A stretch of 64,000 nt of DNA from Ciborinia camelliae (GCA_025890175.1 JANPYM010000022.1:188575-252574); one strand, 5' to 3'. Counted from the first letter of the stretch, positions 46,149 to 58,039 are shown. The notes: generated from the letters alone by a model not told the origin. Numbers and translations: made by a program.

Positions 46149-46239
46149 TGCTTGATGGGGAATTCGAATCCCCGTTTCCTGCACACTCGAAATTATATCT
46201 TCTGGGGGGCAGACAGGTTAACCACTACCTCAATCAAGC
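46149..46239 (-). tRNA. Intron-containing tRNA-like gene, anticodon uncertain (CCC?)
   Basis: Read on the minus strand, the acceptor stem GCTTGAT pairs perfectly with ATCAAGC. The D arm is AGGT-AGTGGTTA-ACCT (4 perfect pairs) and the T arm GGGGA-TTCGAAT-TCCCC (5 perfect pairs) sits exactly next to the acceptor. The anticodon stem TCTGC pairs with GCAGG (one G-T pair) around a 26-base loop, fitting a 7-base loop plus a 19-base intron. The loop starts CCCCCA, so the anticodon would be CCC (Gly) but position 33 is C instead of the nearly invariant U. The discriminator base is A. It is either a functional unusual tRNA, a base error in a C-run, or a tRNA pseudogene. Confidence 0.55.
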
Positions 46240-46240
46240 T

Positions 46241-46262
46241 TTCTACCACTGAACCACGAGGA
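46241..46262 (-). other. Isolated tRNA 5'-half-like sequence with canonical A box
   Basis: Directly upstream of the tRNA-like gene, the minus strand reads CCTCGTGGTTCAGTGGTAGA. This looks like the acceptor and D arm of a second tRNA and contains a perfect A-box match (TGGTTCAGTGG), but no matching 3' half follows. Confidence 0.5.
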
Positions 46263-48261
46263 CATTGATGCAAATTATTAATGAGAGAAAGTTATTCTGG
46301 TATATATATCGGATGAAGGAAGGAATGAATCATGGATGTGTTTGAAAAGTCAAGGTGAGAAGGAGGTTGGCGATAGATGACGTAATGAAGGGATGATTGA
46401 TAGAATTGCTGGTCACTTGAATGGAAAGCATTAGTTTCAATGAATAATGGAGAAAGAGCTTTTGCTTTCTGAACGTTTGATGGAGTGTTCTTGCCAAATT
46501 TCGGAAGGTTTGTGGTTGGGGAAGGAGGGAGTGAGAAGATGAGGGGTGATTATCTAATCTAGCGGGCACTTAACTTTTGGCTTATTTTGCCAACTGTTGT
46601 TTTTAATCAATCAATATCCAGGTAGTTAATGAATCAACAAAATAGCCTGTTTTTATAAATTTAGATTCAAGATTCAAAGTGGCTTAGACCTACCTACCTA
46701 GTAGTTATGATTCAACCTCTTTCTCAGCTGATGGAACTTGAAAGGTCCGGGTATTGAATATCCAGCGCCTCCACACTAATTTGTAATATCAAGACTACCT
46801 ACCTACCTTAGTCTTCTCTCGTTTATCTGTCACTTGATATCAAGCAAATCCATGGATTGATACTATTCTGGAAACAAGTAACAAACTTTTACTTGTTTGG
46901 TCTGGTCTTTCTGAAAGGTTTTGATCCGTCAAGATCCAATCACAGTGACACACAGACATGTTGTCTGAGGTAATACCATGCGGTAAGGTTTTATCTGAAA
47001 TGCAGTATCTTTCTTGGATAATAACTCACTGGTTCCTCCACTTTTCATACCCAAGGTATCTATATCTATATATTGAGACAAATATACCATCTTCATATAT
47101 TTGAGTATCGATGCCAGTAATCCCCGATGTGAGAAACTGCTTATAGGAAACCAACCCCATATCTCATTTGCAACCCGGGGACGAAATAACGCTGAATCCT
47201 CGTTCAAAATCCTTCAACACATATAATCTCGCACCGCATGTTAAACAAGATTCATTGACAAAACTCGCATTTAAGATGTTATCGCTGCCAGCCTTACAAG
47301 TCAAAAGTTCCCTAGACTCCCATCACCCCCATTACCCCTTTACCCCCTTACCCCTTACACTCTCCCCATCACCACCGAAACCCACCCTCAATAACAGCAC
47401 AACCAACTTCATAAAGCTTCACACCATAACCCCAAACTTCCCGAGCCACTTCCTAAACACCCCCACCCAAACAATCCCCATCTCCAACCCATCCACAGGC
47501 ATCCTCAACACCCATTAAAGCCATGATACGACCGTAGGTAAGACCAAAGACGCTCCCCTCCCTCTGTGCAACGAATCCCACCCAACATCCTCCTCCTCCA
47601 TGCAAGCTAGATAGGTATAACCAACCACCTAGATAACATCCCCTCCAACTTAAATATCCACATTGAAACTTCCGATAATCCCATCCAACATCCCAGATAT
47701 CAGACAGAAACTCCATTGCGACTTCATTCACAGCACTAGCTGGATAGGTAGTGTTCACCCAGTGGCATGATGATTATAAAAATCGAATATTCTTTGAGTT
47801 TTTCGTCATTTTTAATGATGCCGCAATCCAATCCAATCATCACTACCATTACTGTAATACATACCCCAGCCAGCACCCCCTTTCAATTACAACAATGTAT
47901 ATTCCCCATCCCCATCCCCCCCCCCCCAAAAAAATAGCCCAAGAAATTGCAACGTCATTAACAAACGAGAAAGAAGAAAGAAAATTAAAAATCCGAGTAT
48001 TAAGACTCAAGGTACCTACCCCCCCCCCTACCTAAGTAGAACCCAAACTCCACCGAGTGAGTGAGAGGCAGAACCCCAACATCATTCTTTTGAATCTTTT
48101 CTCCCATGGAAAACTTTGCAGGTGTTGAGATTTTCTGGTATATGAGTACCTATCCAGCCCAAAGCAATCCCAACAATCCAATCCAACCCAATCAACCCAA
48201 CCCAACCCAAACCAAGCCAAAGCAAACAAAATCTCATCTCATCTCATTCCCGAACACACAA
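46263..48261. other. Intergenic
   Basis: No convincing gene. A plus-strand frame ending near 47518 (MLSLPALQVKSSLDSHHPHY...) is Pro/Ser/Thr/Asn-rich simple sequence. A C homopolymer followed by A occurs near 47918-47935. Confidence 0.4.
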
Positions 48262-48271
48262 NNNNNNNNNN
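48262..48271. other. Assembly gap (10 N)
   Basis: Ten N bases between CGAACACACAA and ACCCCCCAAG. Unlike the first gap, no duplicated flank is evident. Confidence 0.95.
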
Positions 48272-48849
48272 ACCCCCCAAGATGACTTATCCGACTTATC
48301 CGATCAAAGATATGGATATATATAGGTATATATATATATCTAAACAAACAATAAACATACATTGACATGCATTAACATCAAATGAAATCAAATGAAATTA
48401 AATAAAATCAAATAAAATGATAGGTAAGGAAAGTAAAGTAAGGAAAGATAAATAATCCTCAGAGTCGAAGCCCAAAAAAAAAGCAAAGTCAAGGTAAGAA
48501 GCAATCCCACATCAACCGATAAATATGATCTATTGTGATTGACGAGAGATCAACGATTCCCACTCCACTGACCCCGAGAGAGAAAAAAAGACATATTCAT
48601 TGCATTGTACTAGGGGGCCGTTTATCTTATCATATCATATCAATATCATTTCGTGCATTCGTTATCCATCCTTCCTTGCATCCTTCCATCCATCCTTCCT
48701 TCCATCATTTCATCATTTCCCCAAGCATCATCAATAGACATCCTCCATCCCTACGATTCCGACATATCCAACCTCCTATCCTCCTATCCTCTTACCCCCC
48801 GTCACTCCCCTTCACTCCCCTTCACTCCCCCTCAACCCCCACCACCCAT
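48272..48849. other. 3' flank of the annexin gene with simple repeats
   Basis: Contains ATCAAATGAAATCAAATGAA-like repeats (48380-48420) and CATCCTTCCTT/CACTCCCCTT pyrimidine repeats (48665-48840). No gene is seen. Confidence 0.4.
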
Positions 48850-51174
48850 CTAAACCTCCCTAACCCGATCCACCTCCCTCCACAAACAAAGCGCCTCCAA
48901 GAACCTTCCCAAATCGCCCCTCACCCCCTGACCGACCGCCTCCTGCATCTCAATCCCATAGCGACTACGATATTCCCTCTTAATCTCCTCGAGATGTTTG
49001 CGATCCCAATGATACCTCACCAAGCGACTGATCAAAAGTTCCGTGCGCAGCGCGTCGCGGGTCGAGAGCGTGAGCGCATGGTGCACGAGGATGGCGTCGC
49101 GGACCGGTTTGTTGATGATGCCATTGAGGATGTGCGCGAGGAGTTCGCCCTGCGGTGTGTGGTTAGTCGGGGTGGGAAAAGAAAAAGAAAGATTAGTGAG
49201 AAGGGAGGCAGGGAGACGTACCACAAGATTAGTGCTCTTTCTTAACATTTCCCGGGCGAAATTCCTCTCGTATCTATCCTCATATCCTCTCAAAACCTCC
49301 CTTAGATGTGTATCACTCCTCGTACAAATAATCTCAATCATTTTACTCTCGCCGCCCCTCTCGCTCGTGACGCATTTCTCGAGCTGTCTAATATCCTCCC
49401 TCAATAAGTCCCCATCGATTCTCCTACTCTCCTCCATGCGTTTCTCTTCCAAAACCAACAAGACCGCTTTCTTAAACTTGTCTTCTTTGAGTTCCTTTTC
49501 CATGCACTGCCTGAGCGAATCGCGATATTTCTTATCACTAAATCCATCTTTGATATTCTGAATTTCGCGATTGGAACGTCCCATTAAACTTTCGATCAGT
49601 AATTCCCTGCGGGATTTCTCCCCCTGGTACCAGAAATTCGCCCAATAAGCCTCACTCTCCCATCTTCCCAACGCCACCGCATAACACGCTTTCATCAAAC
49701 TCGGGTCTTCATCTTTGAGACGTAACTTTATATGTTTAGCAATATTGACTCCCTTCCTCTCGTGGCCAGTTTTAACAATTTTCTTATATTCGACCCGGAG
49801 ATCAAGTATTTGCTCATGTGTAAGACCCGGGAGAATGGTGATGAGAGGTTGAACATCCGGAGCACGATGTTCGCCTTTAAGTGCTTCGCAGAGGGTTTCT
49901 GCTTCATCTTGGGAATCGTGGAAGCGGGCTGTGCGACGGAAAGATCGATCTTCGCCTGAAGGAGATAAGGGGGAGAAAGTCTCTGATATGTCGGAATGCG
50001 ATGTTACGACGAGCATTGGGGATGGCATGGGTGAGATAGATTGGTAAGTTCCCTTGTAGGATTCGAGAAGGGGAGATCCGGGAACATTTGCTAGGCTAAG
50101 GGAACCTGATGGAGAATGGCCACCAGGGGATAAGCTGAGAGAGCCATGAGAAGAATGCCCACCGACATGTCCACCAGTGTTGATGCTCAAGGCATTGAGA
50201 CGATCGCCTAATCTAGCGGGATTGGGTGAAGCGTCACGACGACGAGAGCCAGGATCAACAGTCACCACTTGTTCCGCAACCAATCGGGAGCTACTGCTTC
50301 GAGCGGATGAACTTTCATGTCTCTGATGACGAGGTGGTGATGAATCTCTACGCCCAAGAGGGCGAGCTGAGAGTGGAGGGCTTCTTTCATCTGGATATTC
50401 ACTTCCCCCGATTGTTGTCTTCCTAGTAGTGCTTGAATATGTGATCTTTTCAGCATATCTATTGTGCTCATCTTCTCTCCTGCCATATCCCGAGCTTACC
50501 CATCCACCACCTCCGATAGGACTGGCGGGTGTCCCATATCTCGCACCTGGTGGTCCTGGGCTAGGGAGATCCGAGAACTGCGATCCAACGGCAGATTGAG
50601 GATAAGAATGATCATGACCCATGCTCAAAGCACCCGAGATAGACCCATGATGTTTCCCAACCCCTGCGGAAAGATTGAAACTCGTTGATCTTTGACGGCC
50701 ATGGTGATCATCTTCATATCTTCCCGTATCTCTCTCATGTTCGTCGTGGCGGGGTGAGTCTCGTCGGTCGCTGTAAGTACTGTATGTCGGGGTATGAATA
50801 TCCTTTTCATACGCTGCACTTCGAGGAATAGCAGCTGGCGACGGTTCGCGAGATCCATAAACATTGATCTTCGCCGGGGTACCTGGTTCATACCCCTCAC
50901 CATACGCCAAATTGTCATACTGGGCAGGAGTATGCAATCTCTCATTGTCTCTATCCCTCTCTGTATACTTCACCTCATCAATCTTCAACGTGTCTGGTAT
51001 TCCAGTTGCTCCGCCTGCACCACCATATCTCGATGCACCGAATCCAGTTCTGCCAGTGCGAGACTCCTCATATTCATATTCTCCTTGTTCATATCCAGAT
51101 CTCGAACGCGATCTTTCCCGTCCGGGACTCTTACTCCTATCCCTCCGTTGTGAATCTCGCGGATCGAGCGACAT
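48850..51174 (-). CDS. Fungal annexin-like protein with long disordered N-terminus
   Basis: Two exons, 51174-49222 and 49149-48850, encode 750 aa. The 72-bp intron between them (GTACGT donor, GACTAAC branch, CACCGCAG acceptor) is a multiple of three and contains no stop, so the unspliced frame is open and would add 24 residues. Residues 1-420 are disordered and rich in Ser, Arg, Tyr and Gly (RDRSKSPGRERSRSRSGYEQ near the start). The C-terminal third has annexin-type helical repeats: DEAETLCEALKGEH, then ILPGLTHEQILDLRVEYKKI, ANFWYQGEKSRRELLIESLM and EIICTRSDTHLREVLRGYED. Annexins bind acidic phospholipids, usually with calcium. The canonical GxGT-type calcium loops are not obvious, as in other fungal C4-like annexins, so calcium binding is doubtful. 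Role in membrane organisation is inferred. Confidence 0.85.
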   Translation of the reverse strand: MSLDPRDSQRRDRSKSPGRERSRSRSGYEQGEYEYEESRTGRTGFGASRYGGAGGATGIPDTLKIDEVKYTERDRDNERLHTPAQYDNLAYGEGYEPGTPAKINVYGSREPSPAAIPRSAAYEKDIHTPTYSTYSDRRDSPRHDEHERDTGRYEDDHHGRQRSTSFNLSAGVGKHHGSISGALSMGHDHSYPQSAVGSQFSDLPSPGPPGARYGTPASPIGGGGWVSSGYGRREDEHNRYAEKITYSSTTRKTTIGGSEYPDERSPPLSARPLGRRDSSPPRHQRHESSSARSSSSRLVAEQVVTVDPGSRRRDASPNPARLGDRLNALSINTGGHVGGHSSHGSLSLSPGGHSPSGSLSLANVPGSPLLESYKGTYQSISPMPSPMLVVTSHSDISETFSPLSPSGEDRSFRRTARFHDSQDEAETLCEALKGEHRAPDVQPLITILPGLTHEQILDLRVEYKKIVKTGHERKGVNIAKHIKLRLKDEDPSLMKACYAVALGRWESEAYWANFWYQGEKSRRELLIESLMGRSNREIQNIKDGFSDKKYRDSLRQCMEKELKEDKFKKAVLLVLEEKRMEESRRIDGDLLREDIRQLEKCVTSERGGESKMIEIICTRSDTHLREVLRGYEDRYERNFAREMLRKSTNLVVRLPASLLTNLSFSFPTPTNHTPQGELLAHILNGIINKPVRDAILVHHALTLSTRDALRTELLISRLVRYHWDRKHLEEIKREYRSRYGIEMQEAVGQGVRGDLGRFLEALCLWREVDRVREV
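49150..49221 (-). other. In-frame 72-bp intron of the annexin gene
   Basis: GTACGT donor, GACTAAC branch sequence and CACACCGCAG acceptor. The length is 3n with no stop codon, so only splice signals reveal it. Confidence 0.85.
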
Positions 51175-52134
51175 TATTTGTTTATTGAATTCTGTAAGGA
51201 CTCGTCAAATGGCGATGGTAAACTTGCGATTTTGCGATCGTCGAAAATGCGATTTGTGTAGTTGTCGTGTGCTTCGTAAATATATTCTTTCCCCGTTCTA
51301 CATATAAGTATATCGAGCTTCGCTCCCAACAATTCACTCAATCGATGAGCTGAAGCACACAAGTCCCAAGGTTCGAAATGTAGCTCTCTCGTCTCGTAAG
51401 AATATTCAATATAGTCCGTCGGATCAAAAAAAATCAAATAACATTTACAACACCGTGTACAAATCCTACCATCCTCAAGTTCATCCCACTAGAGTTTTTC
51501 AGCTCCCCACCCCTCTTTACTGGGTCATTCTCTTTACTGGGGCTCCTTTTAACCTTTTAACCTCTCCTCTTTAACAGCGGGCGCTCATAGGGTGGCAGGG
51601 GACTCCCCCCTCACATCTCACAGCCCTCATTCGTTGTCAGCATCTAAGAGGCTGAGAAACTGCTGTGATGCATGCATGACAACTAGCTTAATTGGGTGCC
51701 GCCGCTAATTCATTGTACGAAGTACGAGAGGAATGGTGGATGTGATTTGTTGGTTCAACTTGGTTGGAGTTTTCTTCATCGCATTTTCCGCGGCAAATTA
51801 TTTGAGGCTGTATTACGATGAACGGGCCCGTCCAGCTAATAAATAATGTTGTGGGCCCTGTGGCATAGGGAGTTTCAGCCACTCTTTACTAGCGATAGTG
51901 TCATTTTTCACGCATTCCATTCTTAACCTTATCAACATCATCGATTAGAATCAACCATGGCCATAATACAAAATTGAAGGATTATTATCATTATTCGCTA
52001 TTGAGACTTAAACCCTAGACCTGGACTTAGCCCTGGGTACAATTTTGGATATCCGCATTGCACGCCATATTCCGTCCCAAACCAAACCAAGCTATGCTGC
52101 AAAATTCTGTTCAACCTCGTTACAATGGAAACCC
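51175..52134. other. Intergenic between annexin and glyoxal oxidase genes
   Basis: Annexin promoter on the left and 3' flank of the oxidase on the right. No additional gene is recognised. Confidence 0.4.
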
Positions 52135-54944
52135 TCAAACCGTAACAAATTGTCCTATTGCGGGAATGCCGTCTGCAAGAACATAAATAACATATGGTCC
52201 AGGTGGTGCCACATTGTTGTTTGGTGGTCGAGTAACAGTCAACTTCTGCTGTGTTGCACCAGCAACGAAGCCTGTGTTATCCAAATACAGCATGCGATGA
52301 CCCATGTGTACTGAATGAGTGACGAATCCACCGTGATACAAAGTCACAGTCACAGCCTTCACGCCAGCTGGGCAATTGAAAGTAATGGTGAGTGTGCTGC
52401 CATCTGCTTTGAAGCTACCTGACGACAAGTTCACATTAGTAGGTCGCTTATTTGCATTGTCACCTCGGAGATAAGGGGGAACAAAGTTCTCCACTCGGAA
52501 CTCGGTAACATATTCATCTTTTGCATCAGGCTTGAGTTTTGGCATCTCAACAGGATTTGATCCGGCGACCATGAGTGTGCCATCAAGGAGGAGAAGAGAT
52601 ACAGAATGATAGAGACGTGGGATGGTTGAGCTGGCCAGAGTGGAGAATCTTTGGCCCTTGGGTTTGGTGGAATCGTAAAGAAGAGCTTCCAGAGTTGGGT
52701 TTTTTGCCAGTCCAAAACCTTGAGCACCTAAATTACCCCCATTAAGCCAAATGACGGTTCCATCTGGAAGTAAAGTCCCTTCGACCATTCCACGACCTTC
52801 AGGCATAGAATCCAACTCCCATTGGGGGTTGCTGCTCAATGGCTGAATTCTACCACAGCTTGGATCTGTTGGACTGGTGATATCTTGGTATGCACCACCA
52901 CCGCAAATGACGATGTCGGGATTCCATTTATTCGCGCTTGACAAAGGAAGCAAAATACTTCCACCAGTGTTGGGATATGTACGATAGTCTCCTGCGAGTT
53001 CCGGCAATGCCTTGACGACAGTATTGGTACCAACATTGAATATTTCGCAAGACTTTGAGACGAAGATGAACAAGGTTCCATCGTTGAGGAGATGGACGAA
53101 AGGATACATGTAGTATGGTTGATTTTTTACCAAAATGTCCAAGGGAATGTTTTTACCTTGTGAAACTGCGGTAGGACTGAGGATCTCGTACGTAGGATTG
53201 TTGTTCGAGTTGACAGTTGGATCGAGGCCATTCAAACTTCCAGAAGCGACGAAGATGGTTCCATCAGGCATAGTTTGAGCAGTAGCATACCAACGAGCAC
53301 TTGCGAGCTTGTTACCAGGCTCACTCCAGTCTTTGCCTGTGAGACTAGCATCCGTAGAAGATCGCTCAAGGTATCGAATGGCAGTGAATCCATCGCCAAT
53401 GGTTGGATCAAGCCATGACAAAGGTGCATTACCTCCAAGAGAGACAACACGGCCGTCTGCGAGGAAAGTACCTCCGGAGCAGAATGCGTTTGTTTTGTAA
53501 GCAAGAGGAACTGCAACACCGTTGGTTGCTGGATCGTATTCCGAAGACATTGCGTAATATCCGTTTGGCAATTTCAATTGAGTGTAGTTCTCCAACTTGT
53601 CAAGGAACATGACACGCCCATTTTGCATGAGTGCTGCGTGCATAACTGGGACTCCAGATTGGCCAACGATATTGAAAGCACCTCCCTCTGGGGCAGCAGG
53701 GGCAGGACTTGGACCAGGGGCTGCAACCACTGGTGCGTTCAAACAATTGCCTGATTGACATCCGGCACCGCAATGTGCACTGGTATTTCCGCTGTATTGT
53801 GTTAGACTTTTGAAATTTTGTGAGTGATAATTCAGCTTACCAAAATCCATACATGGAACAACAATTTCCATTAGGCCAATTGCCACAAACAGTACCGCCG
53901 TTAGAAACACCGCATGATCCATCAGTAGTTACCGGTGCATTGCTGGCTGCTGCAGGTGTAAGTGTAGTAGTAACTGGAGCAATTTTTGGCTCTTGGGTTG
54001 TGGATGTAGAAGCAGAACGTGGAGGGGTGGTTGTGGATGCTGCTCCACCTGCTCCACCTGCAGCCGTTGTAGATTTTGCATCTGTGCAACCACTCTGGCA
54101 ACCATTCGCGACCAAGCAGTGACCAGCAGTAGAGCCGCAATAGCTAGAAAAGTAGAGTCAGTATTCACTCACAATAAGCACTTCCGAGAAGAATATATGT
54201 CAAAGTGATATTGGATCAAAGTATCACTCACCCATATGAAGAACAGCAACCACCAAATGCACCTTTTGGATCGCATGTAGCACCACCGAAAGCCTATCAT
54301 AGTCAGTATATAATCATTACAAGAGAAGTTTGTAGGGGCTTACAGTGCCGCATCGACCATCAGATCGAGGAGCGGTACCACTTGGAGCTGTAGTGCTGCC
54401 ACCGGTACATCCAGATAAACATCCAGTTCCACAGTGGCTATAAATACATCAGTAAAATCTCAAGAAAAATAAGGATACCTGGTGTACTCACGCATCATCA
54501 TTTCCGCACCACCCGTATGACTATTATACGAATCAGTTGCCGATCTTCCATTGTTTATTGGCGACCTACCGAGCAGCATGTTCCTTTGTACACAGTACTA
54601 TTTGGGTCGCAAATAGTGTTACCATTGGCAGGACCGCAGGTGCCATCTTTTGAGTATGCAGCTTGTCTTGGTTCAAGGGGACGATTTGCCATTGCGACCG
54701 GGTAATAACGGGAGGGCATTGGAGTGCTTGGGACATAGCATCTTTGTGAATGGTTAGCTTATACTTTTGATGCACGAGCCCAAGTGACTTACTCTCCAGT
54801 TCCATCGTCAGTACAGTTCTGACCCTCGAGACATCCATAGTACAAATTCTTGCTGGTGATATCACAACTTAATGGCACATGATTAAAGATGATATTGGCG
54901 GAGACGGCGGCGATAAAGCCCAGGGAAATCAGGGTAGCCTTCAT
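52135..54944 (-). CDS. Secreted glyoxal-oxidase-like copper radical oxidase with three CBM18 chitin-binding modules
   Basis: Seven exons (54944-54793, 54741-54570, 54520-54492, 54437-54344, 54293-54232, 54143-53841, 53791-52135) join in frame to 822 aa. A signal peptide (MKATLISLGFIAAVSA) leads to three hevein-type CBM18 modules: about 85-125 (CCSSYGWCG), 144-187 (CCSSYGYCG) and 246-284 (CCSMYGFCG). They are separated by Thr/Ser/Ala-rich linkers. From about residue 300 comes a glyoxal-oxidase-type beta-propeller plus C-terminal domain. The candidate cofactor cysteine lies in NAFCSGGTFLADGR; copper-ligand region sequences are YRTYPNTGGSILL, RLYHSVSLLLLDG and THSVHMGHRM. AA5-family enzymes oxidise aldehydes or alcohols and release H2O2. 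Chitin-binding modules would tether it to chitin-containing walls, its own or those of other fungi or insects (inference). Each CBM18 is cut by an intron at or next to its CCS.YG.CG core, which suggests module duplication. Confidence 0.92.
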
Positions 54945-57307
54945 GGCTCCTAAAGTTTACTTGTAATGAAATCAGTATAACGTGCGTAAAAATCAAGAAC
55001 GATATCGAGGAGGAAATATTGTTATCTTGAATAAAGTTGAAAAGTAGAGGGTACAACAGAGGATTATGTATGGTAGAAGTATCATGAAGTACTGTTTCCC
55101 AGCCGCACACTTGCATGGCAAGTTGCAAGGCTGTGCAGATTACCGACATTATTTACCCCATTCACTGGGTAACCGCAATGCCCTGCGCCGGGAGGTGACA
55201 CGAGTGACAAAATTGAATACATTAGGTAAATGAAAAGGGCGAAGTGCTAAAATGAGAAGTGCTGATAAATGAGATACGAGACATTTTGACAACTCACCTC
55301 GTATGATGGGTAGGGTTTACACAAAAAAAAGCAATTTGATGCGATTGCTCGTTTGAAGGTGATTGTTTTGACTAGGTGAATTAATTCGAAATGGTGAGGA
55401 GAAATATAAACAATCTTTAAAAAGGAGTGAACAGCAAGCCCTTGGAAAGATCAAGTCTTGTGAATAGGAGTAATAGGGAAAAATGAATGTGAGGGCTTGC
55501 TAGGAGTGAAGGTTGAGGTGGGAGAGGAGATGAGAGGTGAGAGATGAGAGATGAGAGATGAAGGTTGAAGGTTGAAGGTTGAAGGATTGTAGGTAGGTTA
55601 CCTTAGGTAAAGATGGCGGATAAAAGAAGGTAAGAGGAGAAAAACATTGGCAAAGATAGAAGAAGAGATAATATATGTTAAAACAAGTAAGAACCCACAT
55701 AGCACTTGCCTTTCTCCTTTCTCTTTCTTTCCTTCCCTTTCCTAAGGTTTATTTTACTTTCCTTTACTTTACTCACCTTAGATATTCATGCAAAATATCG
55801 GGAATCGGTTTGGAGTAAATGGGCACTAGCCATTGTAGGTATATTTTTATTATTTATGGTAGTCACGAAGGAGTTATTTACCTATATGAAGAGCGGACTG
55901 AGAAAGTAATGTAACCAAATAGGAAAATAGGAAAATACGAACGACCGGGAATCAATAAAATCCATGTCCACGGGTCTGTGAGTGCAGGTGAGTTTGATGA
56001 AATGCTTCTTCCGTTGGATCTGACATTTGTTGCAACTTGCAAGGCCGTTGTTACCGGCTGCTTGACCCAAGGTACCTTACCACCTACCAATAAGAGTTAT
56101 TAACTGAACCATCCATCATGTTAGACTTTGTGATTCCTGCGGTTATTTACAAAAATACCATACATAGAATGGAATAATTGTGGGCTTCGAAAGACCATGA
56201 ACCATTTGAATTGCATCGCCAGTTGCCATTCGCTTTGATACCCACGAGGTACCTTACGTATGGATGAACATATCCTTTTTTCTGTTTGTACATCATACAG
56301 CCCAGTTATTTCAGGTATTTGTTACTATTTGTTGGTGCATTTGAAGTCTTTTCTTAAATATTGGATACTCTGTGGTTAATTTTAGATAAACACGGACAAT
56401 AAAATCATGTAATTGGTGGGGGATAACCATGCAGATCAATAAATTATTTGGTAGATCTTTTTTATCTATCTCTTTAATTGGTTCGGTGAGTTTAAGCTTC
56501 TTTTTTATCTGAATCATCTTCCAATGGCGTGTTTCAAAACAAACGCCCAAAAGTTGAGAAGGCTGTGTGCATTTAAATGCTTAAGTGTATGTAAATATAG
56601 GCCGATCCCTTGTAGGTACATAAAAATCCCCGGCAAACAGATCTTTTAAGCGCTCATTCTTATAGGGTGGGATGTTTGGTTTAATAATGCAGAAAAGAAA
56701 AGAATCAGGATATATATCAAATATCTTGAAAATGAGTTGCATGAATTTGCATCGTGGAACACACAACGGGATGCCCCGTGGCGGAAGATACTATTGTGAA
56801 TTGCTGCACGAACACCCAAAGTGGGATAAAAACGTGGCAGGGCCCCAATTGATTCTCGTTACTTTAATTTGGCGATAAAATTCGGTGCACGCTTGGATCC
56901 CTTCAGGTTCATAGTACCACTCCTATTTCCGAAATGCGTGGATTTAGGGTTGAATTTGTGATCCCGAGGTCTCGTTCATTACACAACAGCCAGTGCAAAA
57001 TTTGAGAGGCGTCGATGCAGGGACTGATCAATCTCATCATTAGTCTGACTTGCATAGAGAGGTCAACAAAAGAGGAAGGGATGTATGTCATGGTGTCCCG
57101 AGCACACGAAGATTTCCTCGTTAGGTCTCTGCCAGACACCAAATTGTCCATCTCTTTTGATATCTGGATACCGGTACTTGACTGGTATCTTGTTATGAGG
57201 TTCTTGTGTTTGCGAAATGGCATCTGCTGGCCATAACTCGTATATGCCGTAAGAGTTGGATTGTCTCCCAAGTTGATCATTTGATTTCCACCTGGCCAAT
57301 CCTCTTT
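54945..57307. other. Long intergenic region
   Basis: The left part is the promoter of the oxidase gene, with GAGAGATGAGAGATGAGAGA and GAAGGTTGAAGGTTGAAGG repeats at 55520-55585. No gene is recognised to the right. The right end is the likely 3' flank of YAE1. Confidence 0.4.
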
Positions 57308-58039
57308 TCACCAGTTCAAGTCTGTGTTGACTGTAGCAATTTTTTGTTCCACGGCATCAGCTTTCGTCTGCTGTCCCACCGGCACAGCATCCTCCTCATT
57401 TCCCTCCATCAATTCCATGTCCAACGACCACCTTTGTATTTCCTCTCCCACAATCCCTTCCCATTTCTGGAGTAAAGGATGTGCTGCCGCAACATCCGGA
57501 AATACGACTTCCTTTCCTTCCTTCTCCCCCGGAACTTCAAACTTCCATATTCCATCCTCACCCCACCACTCCCTTGCGAACACCTTTTCTGTCTTTAATT
57601 CCTCCTTCGCTCTCTTCAATAATTCTTCCAGTCGGCGCTTTTCTTCCAACAATTCTACATCTCCGGATTTGTTCGCGGAAGCGGAAACTGCTCCAAAAAT
57701 ACCTTCAATAATTCCTATAAATTTTCCAATCCTCAATCCGACCACAGCACCCAACCCATATCCCTCATCAAATCCCTTTTGAACACTCTCGGCTTTCCCT
57801 TTTGTGACACCATCTCTATATCCTTCTGTTTCATGTTTCTCCTTCAATCTTGGTATATCTGAAATTTCTATATTTCCAACCCCAAAAATATTTCCATCGT
57901 GTCTATCTCTACCATCAAATGTAGGGGAACCTGGTTCGGAACCAAAAACATCGTCGAAGTCGCCATTATGAATGGTGGGTTCGGACTGTGAAACAGGAAA
58001 TGTGCCAGAAGACATTGAAAATTCGTCGTCGCGAAACAT
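57308..58039 (-). CDS. YAE1: Yae1-family protein (Fe-S target adaptor for ABCE1/Rli1)
   Basis: This single-exon gene encodes 243 aa from the first ATG (MFRDDEFSMSSGTF); a longer in-frame extension has only a TTG start. The diagnostic Yae1 N-terminal signature of Gly-x3 repeats is present: EKHETEGYRDGVTKGKAESV, then QKGFDEGYGLGAVVGLRIGK and FIGIIEG. A coiled-coil-prone Glu/Lys/Leu stretch (ELLEEKRRLEELLKRAKEEL) follows, and the chain ends NTDLNW. In yeast, Yae1 with Lto1 links the cytosolic iron-sulphur targeting complex to Rli1/ABCE1, a ribosome-recycling ATPase. The terminal Trp fits the C-terminal aromatic targeting tail seen on clients and adaptors of that complex (known from the family, inferred here). 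It connects functionally, though not positionally, with TAH18 in this window. Confidence 0.85.
   Translation of the reverse strand: MFRDDEFSMSSGTFPVSQSEPTIHNGDFDDVFGSEPGSPTFDGRDRHDGNIFGVGNIEISDIPRLKEKHETEGYRDGVTKGKAESVQKGFDEGYGLGAVVGLRIGKFIGIIEGIFGAVSASANKSGDVELLEEKRRLEELLKRAKEELKTEKVFAREWWGEDGIWKFEVPGEKEGKEVVFPDVAAAHPLLQKWEGIVGEEIQRWSLDMELMEGNEEDAVPVGQQTKADAVEQKIATVNTDLNW

Noticed and set aside
48535..49245. 236-codon plus-strand frame
   Set aside because: Antisense to the annexin 3' end plus pyrimidine repeats.
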